This document shows, piece by piece, positions 20,352 to 29,922 of a stretch of DNA of 64,000 nt. This stretch comes from Eleftheria terrae (GTDB lineage Bacteria > Pseudomonadota > Gammaproteobacteria > Burkholderiales > Burkholderiaceae_C), in NCBI RefSeq assembly GCF_030419005.1, contig NZ_CP106951.1, positions 4,278,001 through 4,342,000 on the forward strand, written 5' to 3'. The translations under genes were made by a program, and so were the position numbers. The notes under the pieces are model-generated. The model saw only the letters and a list, made by a program, of their open reading frames with translations. It did no database searches and had not been told where the DNA came from. Positions within the stretch are counted from its first letter, which is position 1. Every line of letters starts with the position of its first letter.

Positions 20352-21431
20352 TTGAGCTTTCTTGACGTTTTGTTGGGCCGCAAGCATGCGCCGCTTGTCG
20401 GCTTGGACATCAGCTCGTCCAGCGTGAAGCTGGTGGAGTTGGGCCAGAACGCCGCGGGTGAGTACGTGGTTGAGCGATTTGCGACGGAAAGTTTCGAGAA
20501 GGGCTGGATTGCAGACGGCCAGATCGAGAAGTTCGACGAAGTGGCCGACGCCGTGCGCCGCGTGGTGGTGAAGAGCGGCACCCGCACCAAGCATGTCGCG
20601 ATGGCGATGCCGCAGTCCGCGGTCATCACCAAGAAGATCATGTTGCCGGCCGGCCTGCGCGAGGAAGAGCTCGAGCTGCAGGTCGAATCCGAAGCCAACC
20701 AGTACATCCCGTTCTCGCTCGATGAAGTGAGTCTGGACTTTTGTGTGGTCGGCCCGAGCCCCACTTCCGCTGGCGACGTGGAAGTGCTGATTGCCGCATC
20801 GCGCAAGGACCGCGTGCAGGACCGCCAGGGTCTGGCCGAGGCTGCCGGGCTCAAGCCGGTGGTGCTGGACATCGAGTCCTATGCCTCTCGCCTGGCGGTG
20901 GGTCGGCTGGTGACCACGCTGCCCAACGAGGGCCGTGACTCGCTGGTGGCGCTGTTCGAGATCGGTGCCGAGACCACCAGCCTGAAGGTGCTGCGCGACG
21001 ACGAGTTGCTGTACGACCGCGACCAGGCCTTCGGCGGCTCGCAGCTGACCCAGCTGATCTCGCGCCAGTACGGCTTCTCGTTCGAGGAGGCCGAGCAGAA
21101 GAAGCTGTCCAACGACCTGCCGGAAGACTACGAGCAGTCGATCCTGATGCCCTTCGTCGACAGCCTCTCGCAGGAGATCGGCCGGGCGTTGCAGTACTTC
21201 TTCACCAGCACGCCGCACCACAAGGTGCACTACGTGATGCTGGCAGGCGGCAGCGCGGCGCTGCCCGGCCTGAAGGAGCGCGTGACCGAGCAGACCGGCT
21301 TCGCTTCGATGGTGGTCAACCCCTTCGAAGGCATGAAGCTGGGCTCCAGCGTGCGTGAAAGCAAACTGCGCCGCGAGGCGCCTTCGTACCTGACCGCCTG
21401 TGGTCTCGCGATGCGGAGATTCCTGCAATGA
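20352..21431 (+). CDS. pilM: type IV pilus inner-membrane platform protein PilM
   Basis: Actin-like cytoplasmic protein (359 aa) that binds PilN and couples the pilus motor to the PilNOP alignment complex. Seen: PLVGLDISSSSVKLVEL (ATP phosphate 1 loop), MAMPQSAVITKKIMLP, VVLDIESYASRLAVGRL and VMLAGGSAALPGLKE. The TTG at 20352 is chosen because GGAGGG lies at 20342-20347, a good distance ahead; the alternative TTG at 20340 would overlap that site. First gene of pilMNOPQ, with a 4-base overlap into pilN. Confidence 0.95.
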   Translation: MSFLDVLLGRKHAPLVGLDISSSSVKLVELGQNAAGEYVVERFATESFEKGWIADGQIEKFDEVADAVRRVVVKSGTRTKHVAMAMPQSAVITKKIMLPAGLREEELELQVESEANQYIPFSLDEVSLDFCVVGPSPTSAGDVEVLIAASRKDRVQDRQGLAEAAGLKPVVLDIESYASRLAVGRLVTTLPNEGRDSLVALFEIGAETTSLKVLRDDELLYDRDQAFGGSQLTQLISRQYGFSFEEAEQKKLSNDLPEDYEQSILMPFVDSLSQEIGRALQYFFTSTPHHKVHYVMLAGGSAALPGLKERVTEQTGFASMVVNPFEGMKLGSSVRESKLRREAPSYLTACGLAMRRFLQ

Positions 21432-22054
21432 TCCTGATCAACCTGCTCCCCCACCGGGAGGAAAAGCGCCGTCGGCGCAAGCAGGCGTTTTTCGCTGCGC
21501 TCGGCTTCTTCGCCGGCGTCGGGGCCTTGGTCGTCGGCGGCTGGTATACGCTGCTGCAATTGCAAATTTCCGAGCAGGAAGACCGCAATCAGACGCTGAA
21601 GCAGGCCATCGCCCAGCTCGACGAGCAGATCAAGGACATCGCGACGCTGCGTGCCGAGATCGATGCCCTCAAGGCGCGGCAGAAAGCGGTCGAAGACCTG
21701 CAGACGGATCGCAACATGCCGGTCCACCTGCTCAATGAACTGGTCAAGCAGACGCCCGAAGGCGTCTACCTGGCCAAGATCCGCCAGGACGGCCAGGCCG
21801 TCACCGTCAGCGGCATCGCACAGACCAACGAGCGGGTGTCCGAGCTGCTGCGCAACACGGCCTACAACTCCGAATGGCTGGAGCGGCCGGAACTGGTGGA
21901 GATCCGTGCCACCAACGTGATGGGCGCGGATCGTGAGCAGAAGCGGTTGTTCGAGTTTTCGATGCGTGTGGCCCTCAAGCGGCCGCAAGGCAGCGAAGAG
22001 GACCCGGCCGCTGCCGGTGGTGCCGCGGGCAAGAAGGCCCCCAAGCGTTCCTGA
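21428..22054 (+). CDS. pilN: type IV pilus assembly protein PilN
   Basis: Bitopic inner-membrane protein (208 aa). The cytoplasmic N-terminus carries the PilM-binding signature MILINLLPHREEKRRRRKQ; one membrane segment follows (FFAALGFFAGVGALVVGGWY), then a coiled coil (QLDEQIKDIATLRAEIDALK) and a ferredoxin-like periplasmic domain. The tail is Lys/Ala-rich (KKAPKRS). The ATG overlaps the pilM stop (ATGA). It forms a heterodimer with PilO in the alignment complex. Confidence 0.95.
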   Translation: MILINLLPHREEKRRRRKQAFFAALGFFAGVGALVVGGWYTLLQLQISEQEDRNQTLKQAIAQLDEQIKDIATLRAEIDALKARQKAVEDLQTDRNMPVHLLNELVKQTPEGVYLAKIRQDGQAVTVSGIAQTNERVSELLRNTAYNSEWLERPELVEIRATNVMGADREQKRLFEFSMRVALKRPQGSEEDPAAAGGAAGKKAPKRS

Positions 22055-22068
22055 TCAGGGCACAAGGC

Positions 22069-22767
22069 ATGGCTAAACAGTCTTACAACATCAACTTCAG
22101 CGAACTGTCGGACGAAGTCGTCTCGCAGTTCCGCGGGCTGGACCCCAACCAGCCCGGCCAGTGGCCGGTGCTGCCGAAGGCACTGGCCTGGCTCGTCGCC
22201 GCCGTGCTGGTGGTGGTGCTCGGCTGGTTCCTGCTGCTTTCGGGCGAAACCGCTCGCCTGGAAGCCGAGCGCAACAAGGAGCCACAACTCAAGGGCGAGT
22301 ACCGCGACAAGCTCACCCAGGCAGTCAACCTGGAAGAGCTGCGCAAGCAGCGCCTGCAGGTGCAGGAATACGTGACGCAGCTGGAGAAGCAGCTGCCGGG
22401 CAAGGCCGAGATGGACGCCCTGCTGTCCGACATCAACCAGGCCGGCCTGGGTCGGGGCCTGCAGTTCGAGCTGTTCAAGCCGGGCCAGGTGCTGGTGAAG
22501 GACTATTACGCCGAGCTGCCGATCTCGATCCGGGTGACGGGCCGCTACCACGACATCGGCGCCTTCACGGCGGACGTGGCCAACCTGTCGCGCATCGTGA
22601 CCCTGCATGGCGTGAACATCACCACGCCGCCCAAGGACAGCGGTGTCGGGGTGTTGAGCATGGAAGCGACGGCGCGGACCTACCGCTATCTGGACCAGGC
22701 CGAACTGGAGGCGCAGCGCGCCGCTGCCGCGAACGCGAAGAAGGCGAAGGGAGGCAAGAAGAAATGA
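22069..22767 (+). CDS. pilO: type IV pilus assembly protein PilO
   Basis: Inner-membrane partner of PilN (232 aa). A short cytoplasmic head is followed by one membrane helix (ALAWLVAAVLVVVLGWFLLL), a periplasmic coiled coil (LEELRKQRLQVQEYVTQLEK) and the ferredoxin-like fold with PISIRVTGRYHDIGAFTADV. The basic tail (KKAKGGKKK) overlaps the pilP start codon by four bases. Fourteen bases separate it from pilN. Together PilNO set up the periplasmic ring joining the motor to the secretin. Confidence 0.95.
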   Translation: MAKQSYNINFSELSDEVVSQFRGLDPNQPGQWPVLPKALAWLVAAVLVVVLGWFLLLSGETARLEAERNKEPQLKGEYRDKLTQAVNLEELRKQRLQVQEYVTQLEKQLPGKAEMDALLSDINQAGLGRGLQFELFKPGQVLVKDYYAELPISIRVTGRYHDIGAFTADVANLSRIVTLHGVNITTPPKDSGVGVLSMEATARTYRYLDQAELEAQRAAAANAKKAKGGKKK

Positions 22768-23300
22768 GCGTCCGTCTAAGGGCCGTGTCCGGCGCACTCA
22801 TTGCCGTCGCGCTGCTGGGCGGTTGCGACGGTGGGCAGGAAGAGCTTCAGGTCTGGATGGACCAGCAGAAGCGCGAAGTCAAGCCCAACGTCAAGCCGAT
22901 CGAGCCGCCGAAGAAATTTGATCCACAGCCCTATGCCGCGGCCGAAGGCGTGGAGCCTTTCAGCCAGCAGAAGCTCACCGTGGCACTGAAGCAGGAAGCG
23001 CGTCAGACCAATGCCATGCTGGCTGGCGAGCTGAACCGGCGCAAGGAGCCGCTGGAGGCCTATCCGCTGGACAGCATGGCCATGGTCGGCACCGTGGCCC
23101 GCAAGGGGCAGCAAGTGGCCTTGCTGAAAGTGGATGCCTTGTTGTACCAGGTGAAGGTCGGCGACCACCTGGGGCAGAACTACGGCCGTATCACCAAAAT
23201 CACCGAGACGGAGGTCGCTCTCCGGGAGATTGTTCAGGACGCTGCAGGCGAGTGGATCGAACGCACCAGCAGCCTCCAGCTTCAGGAGACCGCGCAATGA
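22764..23300 (+). CDS. pilP: type IV pilus lipoprotein PilP
   Basis: Inner-membrane lipoprotein (178 aa) linking PilNO to the secretin PilQ. A lipobox is visible (LIAVALLGGCDGGQ), followed by a disordered linker (KPNVKPIEPPKKFDPQPY) and the beta-sandwich domain with LDSMAMVGTVARKGQQVALLK and VKVGDHLGQNYGRITKITE. The ATG at 22764 (ATGA overlap with pilO) gives the natural signal peptide; the open frame further upstream lies inside pilO and is a shadow. The stop overlaps the pilQ start in the same way. Confidence 0.95.
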   Translation: MSVRLRAVSGALIAVALLGGCDGGQEELQVWMDQQKREVKPNVKPIEPPKKFDPQPYAAAEGVEPFSQQKLTVALKQEARQTNAMLAGELNRRKEPLEAYPLDSMAMVGTVARKGQQVALLKVDALLYQVKVGDHLGQNYGRITKITETEVALREIVQDAAGEWIERTSSLQLQETAQ

Positions 23301-25462
23301 ACAAGATGTTTATCAACGCCAAGACCCACCCGCTGCGCCGCGCCGCGCTGGGCCTGTCGCTGCTGGTGGCCCCTGTGCTCGCCTGGGCGCAGAACGCCAT
23401 CCAGTCGATCAACAGCAGCCAGCAGTCGGGCGCCGAGGTGGTGCGCATCGAGTTGTCGCAGCCGCTGGCGGCCGTGCCGTCGGGCTTCACCATCCAGTCG
23501 CCCCCGCGCATCGCGATTGACCTGCCGGGCGTGACCAACGCCATGGGCCGCTCTTCGATCGAGTTGAACCAGGGCAATCTGCGCTCGGCCAGCGTGGCCC
23601 AGGCCGGTGAGCGCACCCGCCTGGTGCTGAACCTGAAGCAGGCCTCGAACTACACCGCCCAGCTGCAAGGCAAGACGCTGCTGCTGGTGCTGGAGAACGG
23701 TGGCGTCGCTGCCGCCCAGAGTGGCACCCAGGCCAAGTCCGAGCAGCCGGTGCACTTCGCCGAGAGCATGAACCGCAACCAGCTGGCGCTGAAGGACGTC
23801 GACTTCCGTCGCGGCCAGGACAATGCCGGCCGCGTCGTGGTGGAGCTGCCCAACAACCAGGTGGGCGTGGACATTCGCCAGCAGGGCCAGAGCCTGGTGG
23901 TCGAGTTCCTGCGCTCGACGCTGCCCGAGAACCTGCGCCGCCGCCTCGACGTGACCGACTTCGGCACGCCGGTGCAGACCGTCACCACCTCGCAGTCGGG
24001 CGACCGGGTGCGCATGGTCGTGGAGCCGCGCGGCAACTGGGAGCACAGCGCCTACCAGACCGACACGCAGTTCGTGCTGGAAGTGCGTCCGCAGAAGCAG
24101 GACCCCAACAAGCTGGTGCAAGGCCCCGGCTTCCAGGGCGAGAAGCTGTCGCTGAACTTCCAGAACATCGAAGTGCGCGCGCTGCTGCAGGTGATTGCCG
24201 ACTTCACCAACTTCAACGTGGTGACCAGCGACACCGTGGCCGGCAATGTGACGCTGCGCCTGAAGGACGTGCCCTGGGACCAGGCGCTCGACATCATCCT
24301 GCAGGCCAAGGGCCTGGGCATGCGCAAGTCCGGCAACGTGCTGTGGATTGCGCCGAAGGACGAGATCGCCACCAAGGAGAAGCTCGACCTCGAGGCCAAG
24401 CAACAGGTGACCCAGCTCGAGCCGCTGCGCACGCAGAGCTTCCAGCTGAACTACACCAAGGCCGAGGAAGTCACCAAGGGCCTGCTGGGCCAGACGGGCG
24501 GCATCTCCAATGCCAAGCCGATGCTGACCCCGCGCGGCAGCGTGATCTTCGAAGCCCGGACCAACCAGATCTTCGTGACCGACATCCCCTCCAAGCTGGA
24601 GGAGGTGCAGCAGCTGATCAGCAAGATCGACATCCCGGTGCGCCAGGTGATGATCGAGGCGCGCATCGTCGAGGCCAATGACAACTTCGGCCGCCAGCTC
24701 GGCGTGCGGCTGGGCTCGGCCGACCTGCGCGGCATCCGCGGCGGCACCCCGGGCTGGGGTGTCGGCAGCGGCGACAGCCGCGTCGCGGTGACCGGCACCT
24801 ACATGGGCGTCGGCGAGCAGACGGTGCAGGCCGAGAAAACGGGTGGCAGCTATGTGCCGAACACCTACTTCGTGAACTTGCCGGCACAGGCGGTCTCGGG
24901 CACCAACCCGGCCAGCTTCGCCCTGTCCCTGTTCAGTTCCTCGGCCAACCGTTTCCTGAATCTGGAACTGTCGGCCCTGGAAGCCGACCGCAAGGGCAAG
25001 GTGGTGTCCAGCCCGCGGGTGATCACGGCCGACCAGGTGAAGGCGCTGATCGAGCAGGGCACCGAGCTGCCCTACCAGGTGGCCACCTCCAGCGGCGCGA
25101 CCTCGATCGCCTGGCGCAAGGCCAACCTGAAGCTGGAAGTCACGCCCCAGATCACGCCGGAAGGCAACATCATCCTGGACGTCGACATCAACAAGGACAG
25201 CGTGGGCCAGACCACCCCGGCCGGCCTGGCGATCAACACCAAGCACGTGCAGACGCAGGTCCTGATCGAGAATGGCGGCACGGTGGTGATCGGTGGCATC
25301 TTCGAGCAGGAAGAGCGTGACGAGGAAAGCAAGGTGCCGCTGCTCGGTGACGTACCAGTGCTGGGCCACCTGTTCAAGACCAAGGGCCGTGTCGCGGACA
25401 AGACCGAGCTGCTGGTCTTCCTGACGCCGCGCGTCATCTCGGACCGCACGGCGGTTCGCTGA
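23297..25462 (+). CDS. pilQ: type IV pilus secretin PilQ
   Basis: Outer-membrane secretin (721 aa) through which the pilus passes. Signal peptide to AWAQN; two AMIN peptidoglycan-binding domains in the first 300 residues (IELSQPLAAVPSGFTIQSPP is the first); an STN/N0 domain (LSLNFQNIEVRALLQVIADF); N1 (QVMIEARIVEANDNFGRQLG); and the secretin core with VVSSPRVITADQVKALIEQG and the closing VPLLGDVPVLGHLFKTKGR. The ATG at 23297 overlaps pilP. Length and domain order are normal for betaproteobacteria. Confidence 0.97.
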   Translation: MNKMFINAKTHPLRRAALGLSLLVAPVLAWAQNAIQSINSSQQSGAEVVRIELSQPLAAVPSGFTIQSPPRIAIDLPGVTNAMGRSSIELNQGNLRSASVAQAGERTRLVLNLKQASNYTAQLQGKTLLLVLENGGVAAAQSGTQAKSEQPVHFAESMNRNQLALKDVDFRRGQDNAGRVVVELPNNQVGVDIRQQGQSLVVEFLRSTLPENLRRRLDVTDFGTPVQTVTTSQSGDRVRMVVEPRGNWEHSAYQTDTQFVLEVRPQKQDPNKLVQGPGFQGEKLSLNFQNIEVRALLQVIADFTNFNVVTSDTVAGNVTLRLKDVPWDQALDIILQAKGLGMRKSGNVLWIAPKDEIATKEKLDLEAKQQVTQLEPLRTQSFQLNYTKAEEVTKGLLGQTGGISNAKPMLTPRGSVIFEARTNQIFVTDIPSKLEEVQQLISKIDIPVRQVMIEARIVEANDNFGRQLGVRLGSADLRGIRGGTPGWGVGSGDSRVAVTGTYMGVGEQTVQAEKTGGSYVPNTYFVNLPAQAVSGTNPASFALSLFSSSANRFLNLELSALEADRKGKVVSSPRVITADQVKALIEQGTELPYQVATSSGATSIAWRKANLKLEVTPQITPEGNIILDVDINKDSVGQTTPAGLAINTKHVQTQVLIENGGTVVIGGIFEQEERDEESKVPLLGDVPVLGHLFKTKGRVADKTELLVFLTPRVISDRTAVR

Positions 25463-25509
25463 GGCGGCGTGGGCTCTGCAATCGATAAGACAATCTGAGG
25501 GTGTTTGAA

Positions 25510-26274
25510 ATGAAGTTGATGAAGTTGGCCGTGGCAGCGGCAGCGCTGGCTGCGCTGGCAGCTTGCGGTGGTGGCGGAGGCAGTGCGGGCTCCAACCCCT
25601 TCGGCGAAAACAACAAGGGCGACAACGACGCCATTCCGGTGAGCAATGCGCAGCCGTCGCAGCGCAACTTCACCATCGCGGCCGAGGACGTCGACCTGAA
25701 TTGGTACAACAAGCAGGAAGAGACGACCCTCAACATCACCATCGGCGATACCGCGGGCCTGCCGGCTGGTGTTGGTTCCACGGTTCAGTTCGCAGTCGAG
25801 TACGGCTATCTGGCGAACTCCACCTGCAAGGTGGTACTGGCTGGCGACGCCACGTCGAAGTTTGCCCGCTGCGGTGTGGGGATCTTGACCGGGATGCCGT
25901 TGCCGACCACGCTGCCGACCGGCGTGACGGTGATGGCGTGGATGGAAGGCGAAGAGGCCTACGTCGATACCAACGGCAATGGCAAGTACGACGCCAATGA
26001 GCCGTTCTGGGACAGCGGCCAGCCCTTCATGGATGTGGACAACAACCACATCTACGAAGAAGGCGTGGATCGCATCGTGGTCGGCACCACGTCCGGCAGC
26101 AAGCTGCCGGGTGTCGGCACTGTGGCCTGTGCTGCAGGGCCTGCCACCGAGGAGCGCTTCTCGATTCCGGACTCCATGCCGAACACCTGCGACGGCAAGT
26201 GGGGCAAGACCCTGATCCGCGCGGTGATGACCCTGGAAGCGAAGGCACCCGAGGAAGCCGCCAGCGGCAATTGA
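25510..26274 (+). CDS. uncharacterised lipoprotein with EF-hand-like calcium loops
   Basis: Not recognised as a named family. 254 aa; the signal peptide ends in a lipobox with the acylated cysteine at C19 (LAALAACGGGGGS), followed by a Gly-rich linker. The middle looks like a beta-rich secreted domain. D153-E164 (DTNGNGKYDANE) fits a canonical EF-hand/dockerin loop, and D175-D187 (DVDNNHIYEEGVD) looks like a second, looser loop. Six further cysteines after C19 could form disulfides. GAGGGTG just upstream supports the ATG at 25510. It sits between pilQ and aroK, which are usually adjacent in this synteny block, so a pilus- or surface-related role is tempting but unproven. Confidence 0.8.
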   Translation: MKLMKLAVAAAALAALAACGGGGGSAGSNPFGENNKGDNDAIPVSNAQPSQRNFTIAAEDVDLNWYNKQEETTLNITIGDTAGLPAGVGSTVQFAVEYGYLANSTCKVVLAGDATSKFARCGVGILTGMPLPTTLPTGVTVMAWMEGEEAYVDTNGNGKYDANEPFWDSGQPFMDVDNNHIYEEGVDRIVVGTTSGSKLPGVGTVACAAGPATEERFSIPDSMPNTCDGKWGKTLIRAVMTLEAKAPEEAASGN

Positions 26275-26299
26275 GGTTTCCGCCAGCATCCGTGCACCA

Positions 26300-26863
26300 G
26301 TGAGCGCTTCCGCCTCGGCCGCCTCGATCGCCCTGGTGGGCCTGCCCGGCAGCGGCAAGTCCACGGTGGGGCGCCAGCTGGCGCGGCGCTGCGGCTTGCC
26401 CTTCGTGGACAGCGACGCGGTCATCGAGGAGCGGTTGGGCGAGCCCATCCGCTCCTTTTTCGATCGTGAAGGCGAAGATCGCTTCCGCGACGTCGAGGAG
26501 CAGGTGCTGGCCGAGGTTGCCTCGCGCGGCGGCGTGCTCTCCACCGGCGGTGGCGCCGTGCTCCGCCCGGCCAACCGGCGCCTGCTGAAAGAGCATGCGG
26601 TGGTGGTCTACCTCTACTCCACGCCGGAGGAGCTGTTCCGCCGCCTGCGGCACGACACACAGCGCCCCCTGCTGCAGGTGAGTGACCCGCTGGCGAAGCT
26701 GCGCAGCCTGCACGGGCAGCGCGACCCACTCTACCGCGAATGCGCCGACTTCATCGTCGAGACCGGTCGCCCCTCGGTGACCGCCCTGGTCAACCTGATC
26801 CAGATGCAGCTCGAACTCTCCGGTGCGGTGCCGCCGGTGCCACCGGCGCAGCCTGCACGCTGA
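26300..26863 (+). CDS. aroK: shikimate kinase
   Basis: Phosphorylates shikimate in the chorismate pathway (187 aa). Walker [17 protein letters not shown], substrate-binding [23 protein letters not shown] and [26 protein letters not shown] are all typical, as is the lid region [12 protein letters not shown]. The start is a GTG at 26300 with a poor ribosome site, 25 bases after the lipoprotein gene. The protein is slightly longer than average at the C-terminus. It pairs with aroB just downstream. Confidence 0.95.
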   Translation: MSASASAASIALVGLPGSGKSTVGRQLARRCGLPFVDSDAVIEERLGEPIRSFFDREGEDRFRDVEEQVLAEVASRGGVLSTGGGAVLRPANRRLLKEHAVVVYLYSTPEELFRRLRHDTQRPLLQVSDPLAKLRSLHGQRDPLYRECADFIVETGRPSVTALVNLIQMQLELSGAVPPVPPAQPAR

Positions 26864-26897
26864 CCGGCCCGGCAGGGACGCGCTTACACTGGCGCCC

Positions 26898-27995
26898 ATG
26901 CACACGCCTCACGCTTCCGTGGCCATCGACCTGGCCGACCGCAGCTACGACATCCGCATCGGCACCGGCCTGCTGGGCGACGAAGCCAGCTACGCCGGCC
27001 TCCCGGCAGCCGCCTGTGCCGTCATCGTCACCAACGAGACCGTCGCGCCACTGTATGCCGCGCGGGTGCGCCAGGCCCTCTCCGCCCGCTATGCCCGCGT
27101 GCTGGAGATCCAGCTGCCGGATGGCGAGGTGCACAAGGACTGGGACAGCCTGAACCGCATCTTCGACCGGCTCCTCGAAGCCGGTTGCGACCGCAAGACC
27201 GTGCTGTTCGCCCTGGGGGGCGGCGTCATCGGCGACATGACGGGGTTTGCCGCTGCCTGCTACATGCGCGGCGTGCCCTTCGTCCAGCTGCCCACCACCT
27301 TGCTGGCCCAGGTCGATTCCTCGGTGGGCGGCAAAACCGCCATCAACCACCCGCGCGGCAAGAACATGATCGGCGCCTTCTACCAGCCGCTCAGGGTGCT
27401 GGCCGACCTGGACACGCTCGATACCCTGCCGCCACGCGAACTGTCGGCCGGCCTGGCCGAAGTCATCAAGTACGGGCCGATTGCGGACCCGTCCTTCCTC
27501 GACTGGATCGAGTCGCACCTCGACGCGCTGCTGGCGCGCGACAAGGCGGCGCTGGCGCATGCGGTTCAACGTTCCTGCGAGATCAAGGCCTGGGTGGTGG
27601 GGCAGGACGAACGGGAAAGCGGGCTGCGCGCGATCCTCAACTTTGGCCACACCTTCGGCCATGCCATCGAGGCCGGCCTCGGTTATGGGGAATGGCTGCA
27701 CGGCGAAGCGGTCGGCTGCGGCATGGTCATGGCCAGCGAGCTGTCGGCCCGGCTCGGGCTGGTGGGCGCCGACTTCGTCGAGCGCATGCGCCGGCTGATC
27801 CAGCGCGCCGGGCTGCCGGTAGCCGGCCCGCGCGCCTTGTCGGCGAGCCGCTATCTCGAGCTGATGCGGGTCGACAAGAAATCCGAGGGCGGGGAGATCC
27901 GCTTCGTGGTCGTCGAGGCGCTTGGCCGCGCCGGCATGCGGGGCGCGCCTGATGCGCTGGTGGCGCAGGTGATCGAGGCCCACACCGAACGCTGA
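26898..27995 (+). CDS. aroB: 3-dehydroquinate synthase
   Basis: Second enzyme of the shikimate pathway (365 aa), NAD- and metal-dependent. Seen: [21 protein letters not shown], the nucleotide-binding [51 protein letters not shown] and the metal-ligand histidines in [11 protein letters not shown] and WLHGEAV. The ATG at 26898 begins [26 protein letters not shown] (26885-26890) precedes the ATG by seven bases with no ribosome site, hinting at an extra leaderless promoter inside the operon. Confidence 0.97.
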   Translation: MHTPHASVAIDLADRSYDIRIGTGLLGDEASYAGLPAAACAVIVTNETVAPLYAARVRQALSARYARVLEIQLPDGEVHKDWDSLNRIFDRLLEAGCDRKTVLFALGGGVIGDMTGFAAACYMRGVPFVQLPTTLLAQVDSSVGGKTAINHPRGKNMIGAFYQPLRVLADLDTLDTLPPRELSAGLAEVIKYGPIADPSFLDWIESHLDALLARDKAALAHAVQRSCEIKAWVVGQDERESGLRAILNFGHTFGHAIEAGLGYGEWLHGEAVGCGMVMASELSARLGLVGADFVERMRRLIQRAGLPVAGPRALSASRYLELMRVDKKSEGGEIRFVVVEALGRAGMRGAPDALVAQVIEAHTER

Positions 27996-28009
27996 GGCGC
28001 CAGCCGCGC

Positions 28010-29119
28010 ATGCTTGCTCCCTACGCCAGCCGTCCCGAACAGTCGCGCGGGCGCCGCCATCCGGAGCCGCCGGCCCCGACCCGCAACGACTACCAGCGCG
28101 ACCGTGACCGCATCGTGCACAGCACCGCGTTCCGGCGGCTGGTCTACAAGACCCAGGTGTTCCTCAACCACGAGGGCGACCTGTTCCGCACCCGCCTCAC
28201 GCACTCGCTCGAAGTGGCCCAGCTGGGCCGCTCGGTGGCTCGAACCCTGGGGCTGCACGAGGATCTGGTGGAGGCGATCGCGTTGGCCCATGACCTCGGC
28301 CACACGCCCTTCGGCCATGCGGGCCAGGATGCGCTGAACGACTGCATGCGCGAGCATGGCGGCTTCGAGCACAACCTCCAGAGCCTGAGGGTCGTGGATG
28401 AGCTGGAAGAGCGCTATCCCGCCTTCGACGGCCTGAACCTCAGCTTCGAGACCCGCGAGGGCATCCTCAAGCACTGCTCGCGTGAAAACGCGCAGCGGCT
28501 CGGTCCGGTGGCTGCCCGCTTCCTGGAGCGCACCCAGCCCAGCCTGGAAGCCCAGCTGTGCAACCTGGCGGACGAGATCGCCTACAACGCGCATGACATC
28601 GACGACGGCGTGCGCTCCGGCCTGCTGACGCTGGAGCAGCTGGAGGAGGTGGACCTGTTCGCCCGCTACCGAGCTGCGGCCTGCCGCGAACATCCGCAAC
28701 TGACAGGGCGCCGGCTGTTGTTCGAGGCCATACGTCGCATGCTGTCTGACCAGGTGTACGACGTCATTGCCAGCACCCGGGCCCGGCTTGCCGAGCACGA
28801 GCCCGCCAGCGCGGACGAGGCACGCCGCCTGCCGCCCCTGCTGTGCTTCAGCGCCTCGATGCAGGCCGACGGCGCGGCGCTCAAGCGCTTTCTGCGCGCC
28901 AACCTCTACCGGCATCCACAGGTCACCGACACCACCAGCCGCGGCAAGCGGGTCGTCAAGGACCTCTTCGAGGCCTACGTTGGCGACCCGGCCCAGATGC
29001 CGCCAGCCTATGCCGGCGCGCCGCGCCTGCACCGGGCGGTGGCTGACTACATCGCCGGCATGACCGACCGCTTCGCCATTCGCGAGCACGAGCGCCTGAC
29101 CCGCCAGCGGCTGTTCTGA
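28010..29119 (+). CDS. dgt: dGTP triphosphohydrolase-like HD-domain protein
   Basis: Probable deoxynucleoside triphosphate triphosphohydrolase (369 aa). HD metal-binding residues are visible in order: H in [14 protein letters not shown] in [28 protein letters not shown] and the final D in [15 protein letters not shown]. The shorter length places it with the Dgt-like type 2 group found downstream of aroB in betaproteobacteria. It begins 14 bases after aroB. The huge hexanucleotide repeat starts 24 bases after its stop. Substrate (dGTP or mixed dNTPs) cannot be settled by eye. Confidence 0.93.
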   Translation: MLAPYASRPEQSRGRRHPEPPAPTRNDYQRDRDRIVHSTAFRRLVYKTQVFLNHEGDLFRTRLTHSLEVAQLGRSVARTLGLHEDLVEAIALAHDLGHTPFGHAGQDALNDCMREHGGFEHNLQSLRVVDELEERYPAFDGLNLSFETREGILKHCSRENAQRLGPVAARFLERTQPSLEAQLCNLADEIAYNAHDIDDGVRSGLLTLEQLEEVDLFARYRAAACREHPQLTGRRLLFEAIRRMLSDQVYDVIASTRARLAEHEPASADEARRLPPLLCFSASMQADGAALKRFLRANLYRHPQVTDTTSRGKRVVKDLFEAYVGDPAQMPPAYAGAPRLHRAVADYIAGMTDRFAIREHERLTRQRLF

Positions 29120-29143
29120 CCCGCCGTCCGCCTGGGCCTGGCC

Positions 29144-29917
29144 CTTGGGCTTGGGCTTGGGCTTGGGCTTGGGCTTGGGCTTGGGCTTGGGCTTGGGCTT
29201 GGGCTTGGGCTTGGGCTTGGGCTTGGGCTTGGGCTTGGGCTTGGGCTTGGGCTTGGGCTTGGGCTTGGGCTTGGGCTTGGGCTTGGGCTTGGGCTTGGGC
29301 TTGGGCTTGGGCTTGGGCTTGGGCTTGGGCTTGGGCTTGGGCTTGGGCTTGGGCTTGGGCTTGGGCTTGGGCTTGGGCTTGGGCTTGGGCTTGGGCTTGG
29401 GCTTGGGCTTGGGCTTGGGCTTGGGCTTGGGCTTGGGCTTGGGCTTGGGCTTGGGCTTGGGCTTGGGCTTGGGCTTGGGCTTGGGCTTGGGCTTGGGCTT
29501 GGGCTTGGGCTTGGGCTTGGGCTTGGGCTTGGGCTTGGGCTTGGGCTTGGGCTTGGGCTTGGGCTTGGGCTTGGGCTTGGGCTTGGGCTTGGGCTTGGGC
29601 TTGGGCTTGGGCTTGGGCTTGGGCTTGGGCTTGGGCTTGGGCTTGGGCTTGGGCTTGGGCTTGGGCTTGGGCTTGGGCTTGGGCTTGGGCTTGGGCTTGG
29701 GCTTGGGCTTGGGCTTGGGCTTGGGCTTGGGCTTGGGCTTGGGCTTGGGCTTGGGCTTGGGCTTGGGCTTGGGCTTGGGCTTGGGCTTGGGCTTGGGCTT
29801 GGGCTTGGGCTTGGGCTTGGGCTTGGGCTTGGGCTTGGGCTTGGGCTTGGGCTTGGGCTTGGGCTTGGGCTTGGGCTTGGGCTTCGGCTTCGGCTTCGGC
29901 TTCGGCTTCGGCTTCGG
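29144..29917. repeat. giant hexanucleotide array: (CTTGGG)x123 then (CTTCGG)x6
   Basis: From 29144 to 29881 the unit CTTGGG is repeated 123 times without a single visible change (738 bases). From 29882 to 29917 it continues as six copies of CTTCGG. The plus strand is therefore GGG-CTT-GGG-CTT, the G3N3 spacing of a G-quadruplex, enough for about 30 consecutive quadruplexes. It lies between dgt and a transposase-like gene. Both strands are open in translation (Gly-Leu or Ser-Pro repeats), but there is no credible start signal, so it is treated as non-coding. It fills nearly all of the 845-base gap between dgt and the next gene. Confidence 0.98.
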
Positions 29918-29922
29918 CTGTA

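Noticed and set aside
29144..29917. Possible CRISPR array
   Set aside because: The units are six bases with no spacers, so it is a microsatellite. No cas genes are present.
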